NCBI RefSeq assembly: GCF_001814775.1
Contig: NZ_KV817803.1
Coordinates: 32,531 to 93,558, forward strand
DNA length: 61,028 bases
Direction of reading: 5' to 3'
Origin: Streptococcus sp. HMSC067H01
Lineage (GTDB): Bacteria > Bacillota > Bacilli > Lactobacillales > Streptococcaceae
The translations under genes were made by a program, and so were the position numbers. Shown one piece after another: positions 48,443 to 57,803 of this stretch; the stretch's first letter is position 1; each line of letters opens with the position of its first letter. The notes beneath the pieces are model-generated. The model saw only the letters and a list, made by a program, of their open reading frames with translations, ran no database searches and was not told the origin of the DNA.

Positions 48443-50224
48443 TTAGTTGTTTTCTGTGCCTTTACCAGAGAATTGACTTTGATAAAGGTCATAATAGAAA
48501 CCTTTTGCAGCTAGGAGACTTTCATGATTTCCTTGTTCGATAATCTGTCCATCTTTCAGCACCAATATCTTATCAGCTTCCTGAATAGTCGAAAGTCGAT
48601 GGGCGATAACAAAACTTGTTCTCCCCTTCATCAAACGTTTCATGGCCTTTTGAATCAAGAGTTCTAAACGAGTATCGACTGATGAGGTTGCTTCGTCCAA
48701 AATTAAGATTTTAGGATCCGCCAAGAGGGCACGCGCGATAGTTAACAACTGTTTTTGCCCAAGAGAAATATTACTTGACTCTTGGTTCATTTCCATATTG
48801 TAGCCACCAGGAAGAGTACGGATAAAATGGTCAACATTGGCCGCCTTAGCAGCTTCAACGATTTCTTCATCTGTTGCCTCAAGATTTCCAAAGCGAAGAT
48901 TTTCCTTGATGCTACCTTCATAGAGCCAGGCATCCTGTAAGACCATGCCAAACTGGCGACGATAGTCCTGACGAGACAAGTCACGAATATCTTGGCCATC
49001 CACTAAAATAGCACCAGCTGTTACATCGTAAAAACGCATGAGAAGGTTAATCAAGGTTGTTTTACCTGCTCCAGTTGGTCCTACGATGGCTACCATCTCT
49101 CCAGGTTCAACATCTAAGTTAAAATTGCGAATCAATGGTTTGTTTTCTACATACTGGAAATCGACATTTTTGAAACTAACTTGACCTGTCAATGGTGCCA
49201 AGTCTTTTACTTCAGCAGTTTGGACTTCTTCCTGTTCATCTAGAACTTCGAAGACGCGATCAAGCGAAGACTTAGCACTTTGCATTTGTCCTGCTAATTG
49301 AGTAATATTTTGGATCGGCTGGCTGACTTGCCATACATATTGAACGAAGGCCTGCATGTTACCAATCGTCAAGCGCCCTGCAATAACCTGCAATCCACCT
49401 AAGACAGCTACAATTAAGTAAGTTAAATCAGACACGATGTGAAGAGCAGGCATCATCAAACCTGAAATAAAGCTAGCCTTAAAACCAACCTGTTGCAATT
49501 CATCTGTAATAGCTGCAAATTCCTGCTGCGAGTTTTCTTCACGTCCATAGAGCTTCAAAACATTAAAACCTGTCAAGTTTTCCTGTACAAATCCATTCAT
49601 GCGTCCCAAGATAGCTGCCTGTTGTTTAAAATAAGGCTGGGAACGATTTAGAATCGTTTTAGCTCCAAAATAAGTCACTGGAATCGACAAGATAACAATG
49701 ATAGCCAGCTGAAGATTTAGATAGAGGACCATTCCCATAACAAAAATAATGGTAAAGACTGCATTAACAATCTGTAAGAAGGATTGTTGGAGTGCATTAG
49801 ATACGGTCTCTACATCACTAGTAAAACGTCCCAGCAAATCTCCAAATTGGTGCTTGTCAAAGTAAGACACAGGGATGCGGTTGATTTTTTCGCTCATTTC
49901 ATTTCGCAAATCCTGTATCATGGACTGCACCGCATTGGTCATGAAATAGTTTGAGTAGTAAGAACCCAACTCATAAAAAAGGCCACGCAAGAGATAGATC
50001 ACCAGAATCACTGCGATATAGCTAGTATTAATCCCTGCTCCTGCAACACCATTTGCCATGGCAAGAAGATTGCTGGTTAACTCAGTGATAGCAAGTCCCA
50101 ATACGAAAGGCTCGATAACACTCATAATGACGCTGACTATTTTCAAGAAGACTGCAAAGAAAACAGAGAAGCGGTAGGCTTTTAAATAGCTCCATAGACG
50201 AGCTAGACTAGATTGTTGTTTCAT
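48443..50224 (-). CDS. Heterodimeric ABC exporter, canonical-ATPase subunit
   Basis: A 593-aa half-transporter with six TM (~18-315) and an NBD. Walker A GPTGAGKTT (~379-387), Walker B ILILDEATSSVD with the catalytic Glu, and H-switch IAHRLST are intact. The signature is NISLGQKQLL instead of LSGGQ. The partner upstream has the opposite pattern, so the two form an asymmetric dimer with one dead site, as in LmrCD, TM287/288, PatAB and EfrAB. Multidrug export is probable but the substrate is unknown. It lies 10 nt after its partner. Confidence 0.88.
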   Translation of the reverse strand: MKQQSSLARLWSYLKAYRFSVFFAVFLKIVSVIMSVIEPFVLGLAITELTSNLLAMANGVAGAGINTSYIAVILVIYLLRGLFYELGSYYSNYFMTNAVQSMIQDLRNEMSEKINRIPVSYFDKHQFGDLLGRFTSDVETVSNALQQSFLQIVNAVFTIIFVMGMVLYLNLQLAIIVILSIPVTYFGAKTILNRSQPYFKQQAAILGRMNGFVQENLTGFNVLKLYGREENSQQEFAAITDELQQVGFKASFISGLMMPALHIVSDLTYLIVAVLGGLQVIAGRLTIGNMQAFVQYVWQVSQPIQNITQLAGQMQSAKSSLDRVFEVLDEQEEVQTAEVKDLAPLTGQVSFKNVDFQYVENKPLIRNFNLDVEPGEMVAIVGPTGAGKTTLINLLMRFYDVTAGAILVDGQDIRDLSRQDYRRQFGMVLQDAWLYEGSIKENLRFGNLEATDEEIVEAAKAANVDHFIRTLPGGYNMEMNQESSNISLGQKQLLTIARALLADPKILILDEATSSVDTRLELLIQKAMKRLMKGRTSFVIAHRLSTIQEADKILVLKDGQIIEQGNHESLLAAKGFYYDLYQSQFSGKGTENN

Positions 50225-50234
50225 CCTTTACCTC

Positions 50235-51971
50235 CTATTCTTCTGTCAGAGACGCATTTTTTAACTGCGACTCAGCAATTTCTCGATAGATGTCATTGGT
50301 TTCCATCAATTCTTCATGACGGCCACGACCAACGATTTCGCCCTTATCAAGGACGATAATCTGGTCCGCATCCATAATGGTTCCAACACGTTGCGCAACA
50401 ATCAATACCGTAGCATCTTGAGTCACTTCCTTGAGACGACGGCGCAAGATAGCATCTGTACGGTAGTCCAAGGCTGAGAAGGAATCATCAAAGATATAGA
50501 TATCTGGACCCTTGATGACTGCGCGGGCAATCGACAAGCGTTGCTTTTGACCACCTGATAGATTGCTTCCCCCTTCAGCCAGATGAGTTGCAAAACCTTC
50601 TTCTCGACTTTCGATAAAGTCTTTGGCTTGGGCTACATCAGCTGCTTGGTGCAAGTCCTCATGACTGGCGTCCTCTTTTCCGTAACGGAGATTATCTGCG
50701 ATAGTCCCTGTAAAGAGCAAGGCTTTTTGTGGAATAAAACCAATTTTCTGGCGGAGTGATTTGAGACGGTAATCCCGGACATCAACACCATCGACCTTAA
50801 TTTTCCCCAGTGTAACATCGTAGAAACGTGGAATTAACTGAACTAGAGTAGACTTACCTGACCCAGTCGAACCAATAAAAGCAATGGTTTCTCCCGGTTT
50901 AGCAGTAAAGGAAATATTATGCAAAACAGGGCTTTCCGTTTCGCCAGGATAGGCAAAGGTTACATTATCAAATTCTAGATAACCATGGGTTTCTGTTTCT
51001 TGAACTCCGTCCTCATTTGGATCAATGGAAATCGGCATATCCATGATTTCCTTCAAGCGTTCACTGGATACAGCCGTTCTAGGGTACATGGTAAAGAGGT
51101 TTGACAAGAAAAGGAAGGACAAGAGAGCGTGGAAACTATACTCGATAAAGGCCACCAAATCCCCAATCTGCAAACTTCCCTGTTTGAGAGGATCTAGAGC
51201 AAACCAAACGATAGCTACAATCATAGCGATAATGATTTGCACAAAAAGAGGTTCGGTCAAACCCGTCAATTTAAATAAGCGGTTCGAATTGTCAGCATAG
51301 ATTGCATTTTGTTTTTCGAAACGTTGCTCTTGAAATTCCTCACGAGCAAAAGCGCGAATGACACGAAGCCCCATCAAATTTTCACGGACATATTGATTTA
51401 TCTTGTCCAGTGTTTTCTGTTGTTTTTCAGATAAGGGGCGCGTTTTCACTGCCACATAAAGGACTACTACAGCTAGGAAAGGAACAGAAAAAGCGACAAT
51501 CCAGGCTAGTGAGGGACTAGTCAAGAAAATCATGAGAATACTCGATAGCATCATCATGGGTGTGATAACTCCCAACTTAAGCGTTTGTTCTGCAAACTGC
51601 ATGAGAACAAAGGCATCACTGGTAATACGAGTCACCAATGAAGAAACACCAATTTGTTCATATTCGTGATGAGAATACTCTTGTAATTTAGCATAAACAT
51701 CATTTCGCATGTCCTTAACCATATTGGTGGTCAGTTTACTAGCAGCATAGGATAGAACAACCCGGCCAAATGTTCCCAAGACGATAATAACCAACATTAC
51801 GATAGCCCAAAAATAGAGCTTTTCTTCATTACCTTGATTAATCCCCTGGTCAATCATGCGAGCAAGAACAGTCGGTAGCCCAAGATTGACAATGACAAAG
51901 AAAATCGCCCCGAGAAAGTCTAATAGTAGCCACTTGGGATAACGTTTGAGATAAGACCAAATATAAAGCAT
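50235..51971 (-). CDS. Heterodimeric ABC exporter, degenerate-site subunit
   Basis: A 578-aa half-transporter with six TM (~15-310) and an NBD. Walker A GSTGSGKST and signature LSGGQKQRLSIARA are intact, but Walker B reads IYIFDDSFSALD (Asp in place of the catalytic Glu) and the switch His is Gln (IVAQRVGTI). It therefore carries the non-hydrolysing site while supplying a good signature to its partner. The frame is open to 52022, but AGGAG precedes ATG 51971 (MLYIWSYLKRYPKW). Confidence 0.88.
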   Translation of the reverse strand: MLYIWSYLKRYPKWLLLDFLGAIFFVIVNLGLPTVLARMIDQGINQGNEEKLYFWAIVMLVIIVLGTFGRVVLSYAASKLTTNMVKDMRNDVYAKLQEYSHHEYEQIGVSSLVTRITSDAFVLMQFAEQTLKLGVITPMMMLSSILMIFLTSPSLAWIVAFSVPFLAVVVLYVAVKTRPLSEKQQKTLDKINQYVRENLMGLRVIRAFAREEFQEQRFEKQNAIYADNSNRLFKLTGLTEPLFVQIIIAMIVAIVWFALDPLKQGSLQIGDLVAFIEYSFHALLSFLFLSNLFTMYPRTAVSSERLKEIMDMPISIDPNEDGVQETETHGYLEFDNVTFAYPGETESPVLHNISFTAKPGETIAFIGSTGSGKSTLVQLIPRFYDVTLGKIKVDGVDVRDYRLKSLRQKIGFIPQKALLFTGTIADNLRYGKEDASHEDLHQAADVAQAKDFIESREEGFATHLAEGGSNLSGGQKQRLSIARAVIKGPDIYIFDDSFSALDYRTDAILRRRLKEVTQDATVLIVAQRVGTIMDADQIIVLDKGEIVGRGRHEELMETNDIYREIAESQLKNASLTEE

Positions 51972-52013
51972 AATTCTCCTTTCTTTTTCATTCAAAATGC
52001 AGAAAAGAGCGTG

Positions 52014-52030
52014 CTTACGCACGCCTTTTT
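52014..52030. terminator. Short GC-rich hairpin upstream of the exporter genes
   Basis: GCGTGC - TTAC - GCACGC, a perfect 6-bp stem, with a T-run on the + side and TCTTTTC on the - side. It is a second hairpin after the tpiA terminator. Confidence 0.5.
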
Positions 52031-52032
52031 AC

Positions 52033-52080
52033 TAAAAAGAAGACAGGCAGTCTTAACCTCGAGGGAGGGAACTGTCTGTC
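52033..52080 (-). terminator. Terminator of tpiA
   Basis: GACAGACAGT (52080-52071) and ACTGCCTGTC (52051-52042) on the - strand pair at 9 of 10 positions across 19 nt, followed by TTCTTTTT. 16 nt past the tpiA stop. Confidence 0.75.
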
Positions 52081-52095
52081 TCAGATATTTGAAGC

Positions 52096-52854
52096 TTATT
52101 TTACAAACTCAAGCAATGCCAAGAAGCTTTCTGGATCAAGTGATGCACCACCAACAAGAGCTCCGTCAACGTCTGGACAAGCCATGTATTCTGCAACGTT
52201 TTCAGGTTTAACTGAACCACCGTATTGAACACGTACTTTATCAGCTACTTCTTGACCAAAGTCAGCTGCTACAACGTCACGAACAACTTTACACATTTTT
52301 TGTGCGTCATCTTGTGAAGCAGATTTACCAGTACCGATAGCCCAGATTGGCTCGTAAGCGATAACTGATGAAGCTACTTGCTCAGCTGTCAATCCAGCAA
52401 GAGCAGCAGATACTTGAGCACCTACGAATTCTGCTGCTTTACCAGCTTCGTAAGTTTCAAGTGACTCACCACAACAGATGATTGGAAGCATACCGTTAGC
52501 AAAGATTGCTTTTGCTTTTTTGTTGATGTCTTCATCTGTTTCGTGGAAGTAGTCACGGCGTTCTGAGTGACCGATCACAACGTAGTCAGTACCGATTTCT
52601 TTCAAAACTTGTGGGCTAGTTTCACCTGTGAAAGCACCTGCGTTTTCAAAGTAGCAGTTTTGAGCAGCAACTTTAAGGTTAGTTCCTTTAGCTGCAGCAA
52701 GTACAGTTGTCAAGTCAAGTGCAGGAACTGCGATACCAGCTTCAACAAGATCAGCTGAAGGAAGTTTTGATGCTACTGCTTCAACAAATGCTTTTGCTTC
52801 TTCTGGGTTTTTGTTCATTTTCCAGTTACCAGCGATAAATGGTTTACGTGACAT
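52096..52854 (-). CDS. tpiA: Triosephosphate isomerase
   Basis: A 252-aa glycolytic enzyme interconverting DHAP and [19 protein letters not shown] with the catalytic Asn/Lys, VIGHSERR (electrophile His), [17 protein letters not shown] (catalytic Glu and loop 6) and the phosphate-binding end [11 protein letters not shown]. The frame is open to 52917, but GAGGT 7 nt before ATG 52854 gives the family start. Strong promoter at 52889-52917. Confidence 0.97.
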   Translation of the reverse strand: MSRKPFIAGNWKMNKNPEEAKAFVEAVASKLPSADLVEAGIAVPALDLTTVLAAAKGTNLKVAAQNCYFENAGAFTGETSPQVLKEIGTDYVVIGHSERRDYFHETDEDINKKAKAIFANGMLPIICCGESLETYEAGKAAEFVGAQVSAALAGLTAEQVASSVIAYEPIWAIGTGKSASQDDAQKMCKVVRDVVAADFGQEVADKVRVQYGGSVKPENVAEYMACPDVDGALVGGASLDPESFLALLEFVK

Positions 52855-52888
52855 TTCACATACCTCTTTTTTCATTTTATTTTCTATT

Positions 52889-52917
52889 ATTTTATCATAT
52901 TTATAGATAGCTTGCAA
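52889..52917 (-). promoter_or_regulatory. tpiA: Strong promoter of tpiA
   Basis: TTGCAA (52917-52912), 17-nt spacer, TAAAAT (52894-52889) with TGA extension. The leader is about 28-30 nt. Confidence 0.75.
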
Positions 52918-52970
52918 ATCTTACTCTGTAACTAGAAGCCTTATTTTCAAAAACTTTCCAGTTGCCGTTT

Positions 52971-54338
52971 TTATCTAGAAGCTGGCTTTTTCCTGGTTAA
53001 TTTGACCACTGCTTCTGTCCTAGCCGTGTGCGGGAACATATCAACCGACTGGATATAATGCAGGTCATAGACTTCAACCAAGCGGACTAAATCACGCGCC
53101 AGGGTAGATACATTGCAGGAAATGTAGACCATCTTTTCAGGAGCATATTTGACAATGGTATCCAAGAGCTTGTCATCTAAACCGGTACGAGGCGGGTCTA
53201 CAATCAAGGCATCGGCACGGTATCCTTCCTTGTACCAACGAGGAATAATTTCTTCTGCAGTTCCTGCTTCATAGTGAGTATTGGTATAACCCATGCGCTT
53301 GGCATTTTCTTTGGCATCCTCAATAGCTTCTGGAATAATATCCATTCCTCTCAAACTTTTAACTTTTTTAGCAAAGGCAAAACCAATGGTACCAACACCA
53401 CAATAGGCATCAATCAGATGGTCATTCTCATTTATGTCCAAGGCCTTAACGGCTTCACTATAGAGAATTTCTGTCTGTTCAGGATTGAGCTGGTAAAAAG
53501 CTCGAGGTGAAAGAGAAAATTCATAATCAAGAACACCCTCGCTTATACTATCCTGCCCCCAAATAATCTCTGTCTTATCCCCATAAATCTCACTGGTTTT
53601 TGCAGTATTGGTATTGACTGCGACAGTCACTACTTCAGGATAATCCTTGACTAGGTCTTTCACAAATTGAGTCAGATTTAATTGACGATTGGTCACAATG
53701 ATAATCTGAACTTGCCCAGTTTTCCGTGCGCGACGAACCATGAAGGTCCGAACTCCAAGGATTTTCCGTTCATCCGTAATCGGAATTTGATGATAGGTCA
53801 AGAGTTCAGCAATGCGATTGGCAATAGCTTGCGTTTCCTTGTCTTGAACCAGACAGTCTTTTAGTTCAACCAAGTAGTGAGAATTCTGAGCATACAAACC
53901 TGCCTTGACTTGACCCTTAAACTTTCGAGTTTGGAATTGTAGTTTAGCTCGATAATACTTGGGTTCCTGCATACCAATAGTTGGTCTGATCTCATAGTTT
54001 TCGTAGCCTGCAGGCGCAAATTTTTTCAGAGCTTGATGGAGAAGGTCCGTCTTAAACTCCAGCTGCTTGTCGTAATGCAGGTGCATGATTTGACAGCCTC
54101 CACACTCATTATAAATAGTACAGTCTGGAACCACTCGAAACTTAGATTTTTTATTGACCTCAAGGAGTTTAGCCTCAACAAAGTTACGCTTAACCGAAGT
54201 CACCTGACAATAGATATCTTCTCCCTTGAGGGCACCTGGAACAAAAACGAGGGTTTTCTGGAAAAATCCGATACCTTCCCCGTTAATCCCCATGCGCTTG
54301 ATTTTTAATGGAATTTTTTGTTTGACTTTTAGATTCAT
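52971..54338 (-). CDS. 23S rRNA (uracil-5-)-methyltransferase, RlmD/RlmCD family
   Basis: A 455-aa TrmA-superfamily enzyme making 5-methyluridine. TRAM domain (~1-60, [20 protein letters not shown]), an iron-sulfur cysteine cluster ([10 protein letters not shown], ~73-82), SAM motif [23 protein letters not shown] and the catalytic [12 protein letters not shown]. Streptococci usually encode two such paralogues; this one neighbours recX, as I recall for one pneumococcal copy. The ATG has no SD and TATAAT ends 6 nt upstream, predicting a leaderless mRNA. The target U is not determinable. Confidence 0.92.
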   Translation of the reverse strand: MNLKVKQKIPLKIKRMGINGEGIGFFQKTLVFVPGALKGEDIYCQVTSVKRNFVEAKLLEVNKKSKFRVVPDCTIYNECGGCQIMHLHYDKQLEFKTDLLHQALKKFAPAGYENYEIRPTIGMQEPKYYRAKLQFQTRKFKGQVKAGLYAQNSHYLVELKDCLVQDKETQAIANRIAELLTYHQIPITDERKILGVRTFMVRRARKTGQVQIIIVTNRQLNLTQFVKDLVKDYPEVVTVAVNTNTAKTSEIYGDKTEIIWGQDSISEGVLDYEFSLSPRAFYQLNPEQTEILYSEAVKALDINENDHLIDAYCGVGTIGFAFAKKVKSLRGMDIIPEAIEDAKENAKRMGYTNTHYEAGTAEEIIPRWYKEGYRADALIVDPPRTGLDDKLLDTIVKYAPEKMVYISCNVSTLARDLVRLVEVYDLHYIQSVDMFPHTARTEAVVKLTRKKPASR

Positions 54339-54394
54339 AAGTCTATTATACCACGTAGTTTCTCAATGGTTAAGAATATGTTACAATAAAATCA
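54338..54394. promoter_or_regulatory. Divergent leaderless promoter pair
   Basis: Within the 55 nt between two divergent start codons lie two extended -10 boxes. On the - strand TGGTATAAT (TATAAT at 54350-54345) is 6 nt before ATG 54338. On the + strand TGTTACAAT (TACAAT at 54382-54387) is 6 nt before ATG 54394. Neither gene has an SD, so both transcripts should begin at or next to the start codon. Confidence 0.65.
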
Positions 54395-55167
54395 TGAATA
54401 CAAAGATATCTTTTTCCTCATTGGATTTTCCTGAGCAATTACGAACTTATATAGAGGGGACAAGCCTTTCTGACAGCTCTTCTCATTCAGGCGCAAGGGT
54501 CCTTTATCTTGACTCGGGTTACTATTTAAAAATAGATCAAAAGGGAAGATTAGAGCGAGAAGCTAGCATTGCAAGGTGGTTTCAAACCAAAGGACTGGGA
54601 ACTCCAGTCATCCACTATCTATCTAAATATAAAGACTACCTCCTGACTAAAGAGGCTATTGCCCATGATGCTCTCGCTTTTTTAGATCAGCCAGAAAAAA
54701 TCTGCCGAACAATGGCAGAGGCTCTTAAAAAACTTCACAGCTTAAACCCACAAAATTTTCCATCAGAAAATCATTTACAGACCTATAAAGACAGAGCCTT
54801 TAAAAACTATGAAAAAGGGGAGTTCTATGCCAAGGCGCTCCTACGCCAATTCCAGATTAGCAGTCGCGAAGAGGCCTTCCAACTCATCCAAGAACAAGGA
54901 CACCTTTTAAGTACAGATGCCTTCATTCACGGAGACGCCTGTCTACCAAACTTTATTCTCAAAGATGCTGACCACTTCTCTTGCTTTATTGACCTTGGCC
55001 TAGCTGATTTCAGTGATCGACATATCGATCTCTTTTGGGCGATTTGGTCCCTCAACTATAACCTACATGACCCTAAATACGCTGAACTATTTCTTGACTA
55101 TTATGGGAGAGAACAGGTCGATGTAAATAAACTTCGACTCGTTGCTGCCTTTGAAGCATTTGGGTAA
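54394..55167 (+). CDS. Aminoglycoside phosphotransferase-like kinase (APH(3') fold)
   Basis: A 257-aa protein kinase-like small-molecule kinase. The nucleotide loop region is GARVLYLDSGYYLKIDQKG (~28-46), the Brenner motif HGDACLPNFIL (~183-193, catalytic Asp and Asn), then FIDLGLADFSDRHIDL with the metal Asp. It resembles chromosomal APH(3')-like proteins of unknown substrate more than acquired resistance enzymes. The frame extends to 54226, but the ATG at 54394 has a promoter placed for leaderless expression. recX begins 9 nt after its stop. Confidence 0.8.
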   Translation: MNTKISFSSLDFPEQLRTYIEGTSLSDSSSHSGARVLYLDSGYYLKIDQKGRLEREASIARWFQTKGLGTPVIHYLSKYKDYLLTKEAIAHDALAFLDQPEKICRTMAEALKKLHSLNPQNFPSENHLQTYKDRAFKNYEKGEFYAKALLRQFQISSREEAFQLIQEQGHLLSTDAFIHGDACLPNFILKDADHFSCFIDLGLADFSDRHIDLFWAIWSLNYNLHDPKYAELFLDYYGREQVDVNKLRLVAAFEAFG

Positions 55168-55176
55168 GAGGAAAAT

Positions 55177-55953
55177 ATGAAAATCACAAAACTTGAAAAG
55201 AAAAAAAGACTCTATCTGCTCGAACTTGATAGCGACCAAACCTGCTACATTACCGAGGATACCATTGTTCGCTTCATGCTAACAAAAGGAAAGGATATTT
55301 CAGTTGACGAACTAAATGAGATTAAATCCTTTGCACAATTCTCCTACGGAAAGAATCTAGCCCTCTACTACTTATCCTTCAAGGCTCGCACTGAAAAAGA
55401 AGTCAGAGACTATTTAGTTAAACACGAGATTGATGAGAGAATCATTCAGCAAGTCATTCAGTCTCTAAAGAATGACAACTGGATTAACGACCGTCAGTAT
55501 GCCTATGCTATTATCAACTCCAATCAGCTTTCAGGAGATAAGGGAAGCTATATGCTGATGCAGAAGATTTCTCAAAAAGGGGTTGCTAAGTCTATCATCC
55601 AAGAAGTCTTACAAGAATTTGATATGACGGAAGTCGCAGAGCGTACAGCTGAAAAACTACTGAAAAAATATCAGGGAAAATTGTCAGCCCGCGCCTTGCA
55701 GGACAAGATTATCCAAAATCTGACCAACAAAGGGTTTTCCTACTCAGAAGCCAAGGCTGCCTTTGATCAACTAGATAACCAGGTCGATGAAGAAACTGTC
55801 CAAGAGCTGATTTTTAAAGAGCTCGATAAACAATACCAAAAATACTCACGAAAGTATGAAGGATACGAACTGAAACAACGTTTGACCCAAGTTTTAGCTA
55901 GAAAAGGTTACGATTTTTCGGATATAGCCAGCGCTCTCAGAGAATATCTTTAA
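55177..55953 (+). CDS. recX: Regulatory protein RecX
   Basis: A 258-aa helical-repeat protein that inhibits RecA filaments. RecX three-helix repeats are recognisable: [20 protein letters not shown] (~65-84), [21 protein letters not shown] (~105-125), and the C-terminal [28 protein letters not shown] precedes ATG 55177. It is second in an operon with the APH-like kinase. Confidence 0.93.
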   Translation: MKITKLEKKKRLYLLELDSDQTCYITEDTIVRFMLTKGKDISVDELNEIKSFAQFSYGKNLALYYLSFKARTEKEVRDYLVKHEIDERIIQQVIQSLKNDNWINDRQYAYAIINSNQLSGDKGSYMLMQKISQKGVAKSIIQEVLQEFDMTEVAERTAEKLLKKYQGKLSARALQDKIIQNLTNKGFSYSEAKAAFDQLDNQVDEETVQELIFKELDKQYQKYSRKYEGYELKQRLTQVLARKGYDFSDIASALREYL

Positions 55954-55994
55954 TTTTTTCATAAAAAAACTAAGAACTTTAAACAAAAATGTGA

Positions 55995-56000
55995 TACAAT
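55995..56000 (+). promoter_or_regulatory. Extended -10 promoter of the Ntdp-like gene
   Basis: TGATACAAT (TACAAT at 55995-56000); start near 56007, leader about 35 nt with a weak SD. Confidence 0.5.
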
Positions 56001-56041
56001 AGTAAACGATAAACTTATAAATTGTAGAAAGTTGGTTAGTT

Positions 56042-56575
56042 ATGAAACTTCCAAAAGAAGGCGACTTTATTACAATTCAAAGTTATAAGCATGATGGGAG
56101 TCTTCACCGCACTTGGCGAGACACCATGGTACTAAAAACAACAGAGAACGCTATTATCGGCGTCAACGACCACACACTTGTTACCGAAAGTGACGGTCGT
56201 CGTTGGGTGACTCGAGAACCGGCTATTGTTTACTTTCACAAGAAATATTGGTTTAATATTATCGCTATGATTCGTGATAATGGTATTTCCTACTACTGCA
56301 ATATGGCAAGTCCTTACTATCTAGACGAAGAAGCTTTAAAGTACATTGACTATGATTTGGATGTTAAAGTTTTTACAGATGGTGAGAAACGCCTCTTGGA
56401 CGTTGAGGAGTATGAACGACACAAGCGAAAAATGAAGTATTCTTCTGACTTAGACTATATTTTGAAAGAGCATGTCAAGATTCTTGTTGATTGGATTAAC
56501 AATGAACGTGGCCCCTTCTCAGAAGCCTATGTCAATATTTGGTACAAACGCTACGTAGAACTAAAGAATCGGTAA
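56042..56575 (+). CDS. DUF402 nucleoside di/triphosphatase (Ntdp-like)
   Basis: A 177-aa cytosolic protein of the DUF402/FomD-like barrel family. The S. aureus relative hydrolyses nucleoside di- and triphosphates. Conserved stretches: [20 protein letters not shown] (~12-31), [20 protein letters not shown] (~57-76), [20 protein letters not shown] and [14 protein letters not shown] with the metal acids. Own promoter, clear terminator after it. Enzymatic role by family resemblance. Confidence 0.88.
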   Translation: MKLPKEGDFITIQSYKHDGSLHRTWRDTMVLKTTENAIIGVNDHTLVTESDGRRWVTREPAIVYFHKKYWFNIIAMIRDNGISYYCNMASPYYLDEEALKYIDYDLDVKVFTDGEKRLLDVEEYERHKRKMKYSSDLDYILKEHVKILVDWINNERGPFSEAYVNIWYKRYVELKNR

Positions 56576-56583
56576 AGTTGTCA

Positions 56584-56617
56584 AAGGTCAGGATTTTGTT
56601 CCTGACCTTGTTTTTTT
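56584..56617 (+). terminator. Terminator of the Ntdp-like gene
   Basis: AAGGTCAGGA (56584-56593) and TCCTGACCTT (56600-56609), a perfect 10-bp stem, followed by GTTTTTTT. Confidence 0.9.
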
Positions 56618-56621
56618 GGTT

Positions 56622-56660
56622 GTGTAAAATATGTTGTGTAAACACAAAAAAAGAATAAAA
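56622..56660 (+). repeat. Direct repeat A bordering the Rgg-methyltransferase cassette
   Basis: Starts GTGTAAAATATGTTGTGTAA and runs through CACAAAAAAAGAATAA. A similar sequence in the same orientation lies at 58630-58668, with a single-base gap in the A-run. This copy also contains the dyad TTGTGT/ACACAA. The rest of the gap to 56933 is A/T-rich and holds no convincing gene. Confidence 0.55.
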
Positions 56661-56933
56661 ACGCTATAGTAGAGTTGCAATACATTACTAGAAAGAGATT
56701 TATGCAGAATTCACGTGATATACAAAACAAATAGATATACTGATATTTTTTAATTTCTTTGTTCCTTGTAAGTTAAGAACAATCTTCTATCGTTTAATAC
56801 AAAAAATACGAAGATAATCGGTATAAAAAATACAGGTCACCTTCCTATCAAAATATTTAGTATTGTCTTTCTACATAGCATCAATCCTTTAGAACAATCT
56901 TTGGAAAAAATGACTTAACAGAGAAAATGCTAT

Positions 56934-57791
56934 TTAATCTACTAGCTCATTTAATCGTTTTTGAAAATATAAAGCAATATTTTTAGACTCAATAAACTCA
57001 AAATATTTAATGACATTTTGCATTTGCTTAATTCCAGATTCTTTAGATTCTGTCAGGTATATTTTATATCCTTCTACAAATTTGAATGTAGATTTTTCAA
57101 AAACTTTTGTGTCATCTTTTAATAATTTTTTTAATTTCATTTCAAAGTAGTCTGCATATATTAGATGTGAATTTTCAAGGCAACAGAACCAAAAATTTAA
57201 ACAAGCTGACACAACTAAATGTCTATTCTTGCCGATTTTTTCGTAATAATGTGTACGCTCTAGTATTTCTTTTCCGACCCTGTAAATATAATCTATCTCA
57301 AAAAGATGATATAAATTGCCAATTAGCGTTATCTCATAGGACTCCCATCGTTCCTTCTGGAATAAATAGTCATATACTAAATTTAGATCATCTCTACTAA
57401 CTATATGATTACAATCTATCTGATTTAATAATCCCTGAACCATAATTGTATTTATTTTATGAGTTTTTTCCCCACTCTTCTCAAAAAGTTGTTGTTGCTC
57501 ATTTTTTATTTCCTTCAATCCTTTAGTATTCAAACTATAAAAATTTGGAGATAAATTAACCAAAAAATTATCAAGCTCTGATCTTTTATAATCTTCTAGA
57601 TAATTACAAAAATTCTCTATCGAAACATTGATATTTGATAATAATTCAAAAAACGTTGAAAGAGAAATTTCATTTTCTCCCCTTTCAAATCTAGAAAGTT
57701 GAGATTTTGATATAGAATCAGCTGCAGCATACTCTAAAGAATATCCGTTTAATTTTCTAAAATATCGAAAAGCTTCTCCGTAATTTTTCAC
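56934..57791 (-). CDS. Rgg/GadR/MutR family transcriptional regulator
   Basis: A 285-aa regulator. The N-terminal XRE helix-turn-helix (~5-65) has FRKLNGYSLEYAAADSISKS and QLSRFERGENEISLSTFFEL. The all-helical C-terminal domain (~70-285) is typical of Rgg proteins that bind short peptide pheromones. It lies 12 nt after the methyltransferase gene and probably shares its promoter. I searched nearby for a short hydrophobic peptide gene and found none that convinced me. Strongly A/T-rich, unlike the flanking core genes. Confidence 0.85.
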   Translation of the reverse strand: MKNYGEAFRYFRKLNGYSLEYAAADSISKSQLSRFERGENEISLSTFFELLSNINVSIENFCNYLEDYKRSELDNFLVNLSPNFYSLNTKGLKEIKNEQQQLFEKSGEKTHKINTIMVQGLLNQIDCNHIVSRDDLNLVYDYLFQKERWESYEITLIGNLYHLFEIDYIYRVGKEILERTHYYEKIGKNRHLVVSACLNFWFCCLENSHLIYADYFEMKLKKLLKDDTKVFEKSTFKFVEGYKIYLTESKESGIKQMQNVIKYFEFIESKNIALYFQKRLNELVD

Positions 57792-57803
57792 ACTTTCGTT
57801 CCC

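Noticed and set aside
54226..54393. 56-residue extension of the APH-like kinase
   Set aside because: It overlaps the divergent methyltransferase gene, and the promoter -10 lies inside it.
56702..56734. Tiny ORF MQNSRDIQNK near the Rgg gene as a pheromone gene
   Set aside because: Only 10 residues and polar, unlike short hydrophobic peptides, and with no convincing ribosome site. Two other 14-17 codon frames on the - strand were equally weak.
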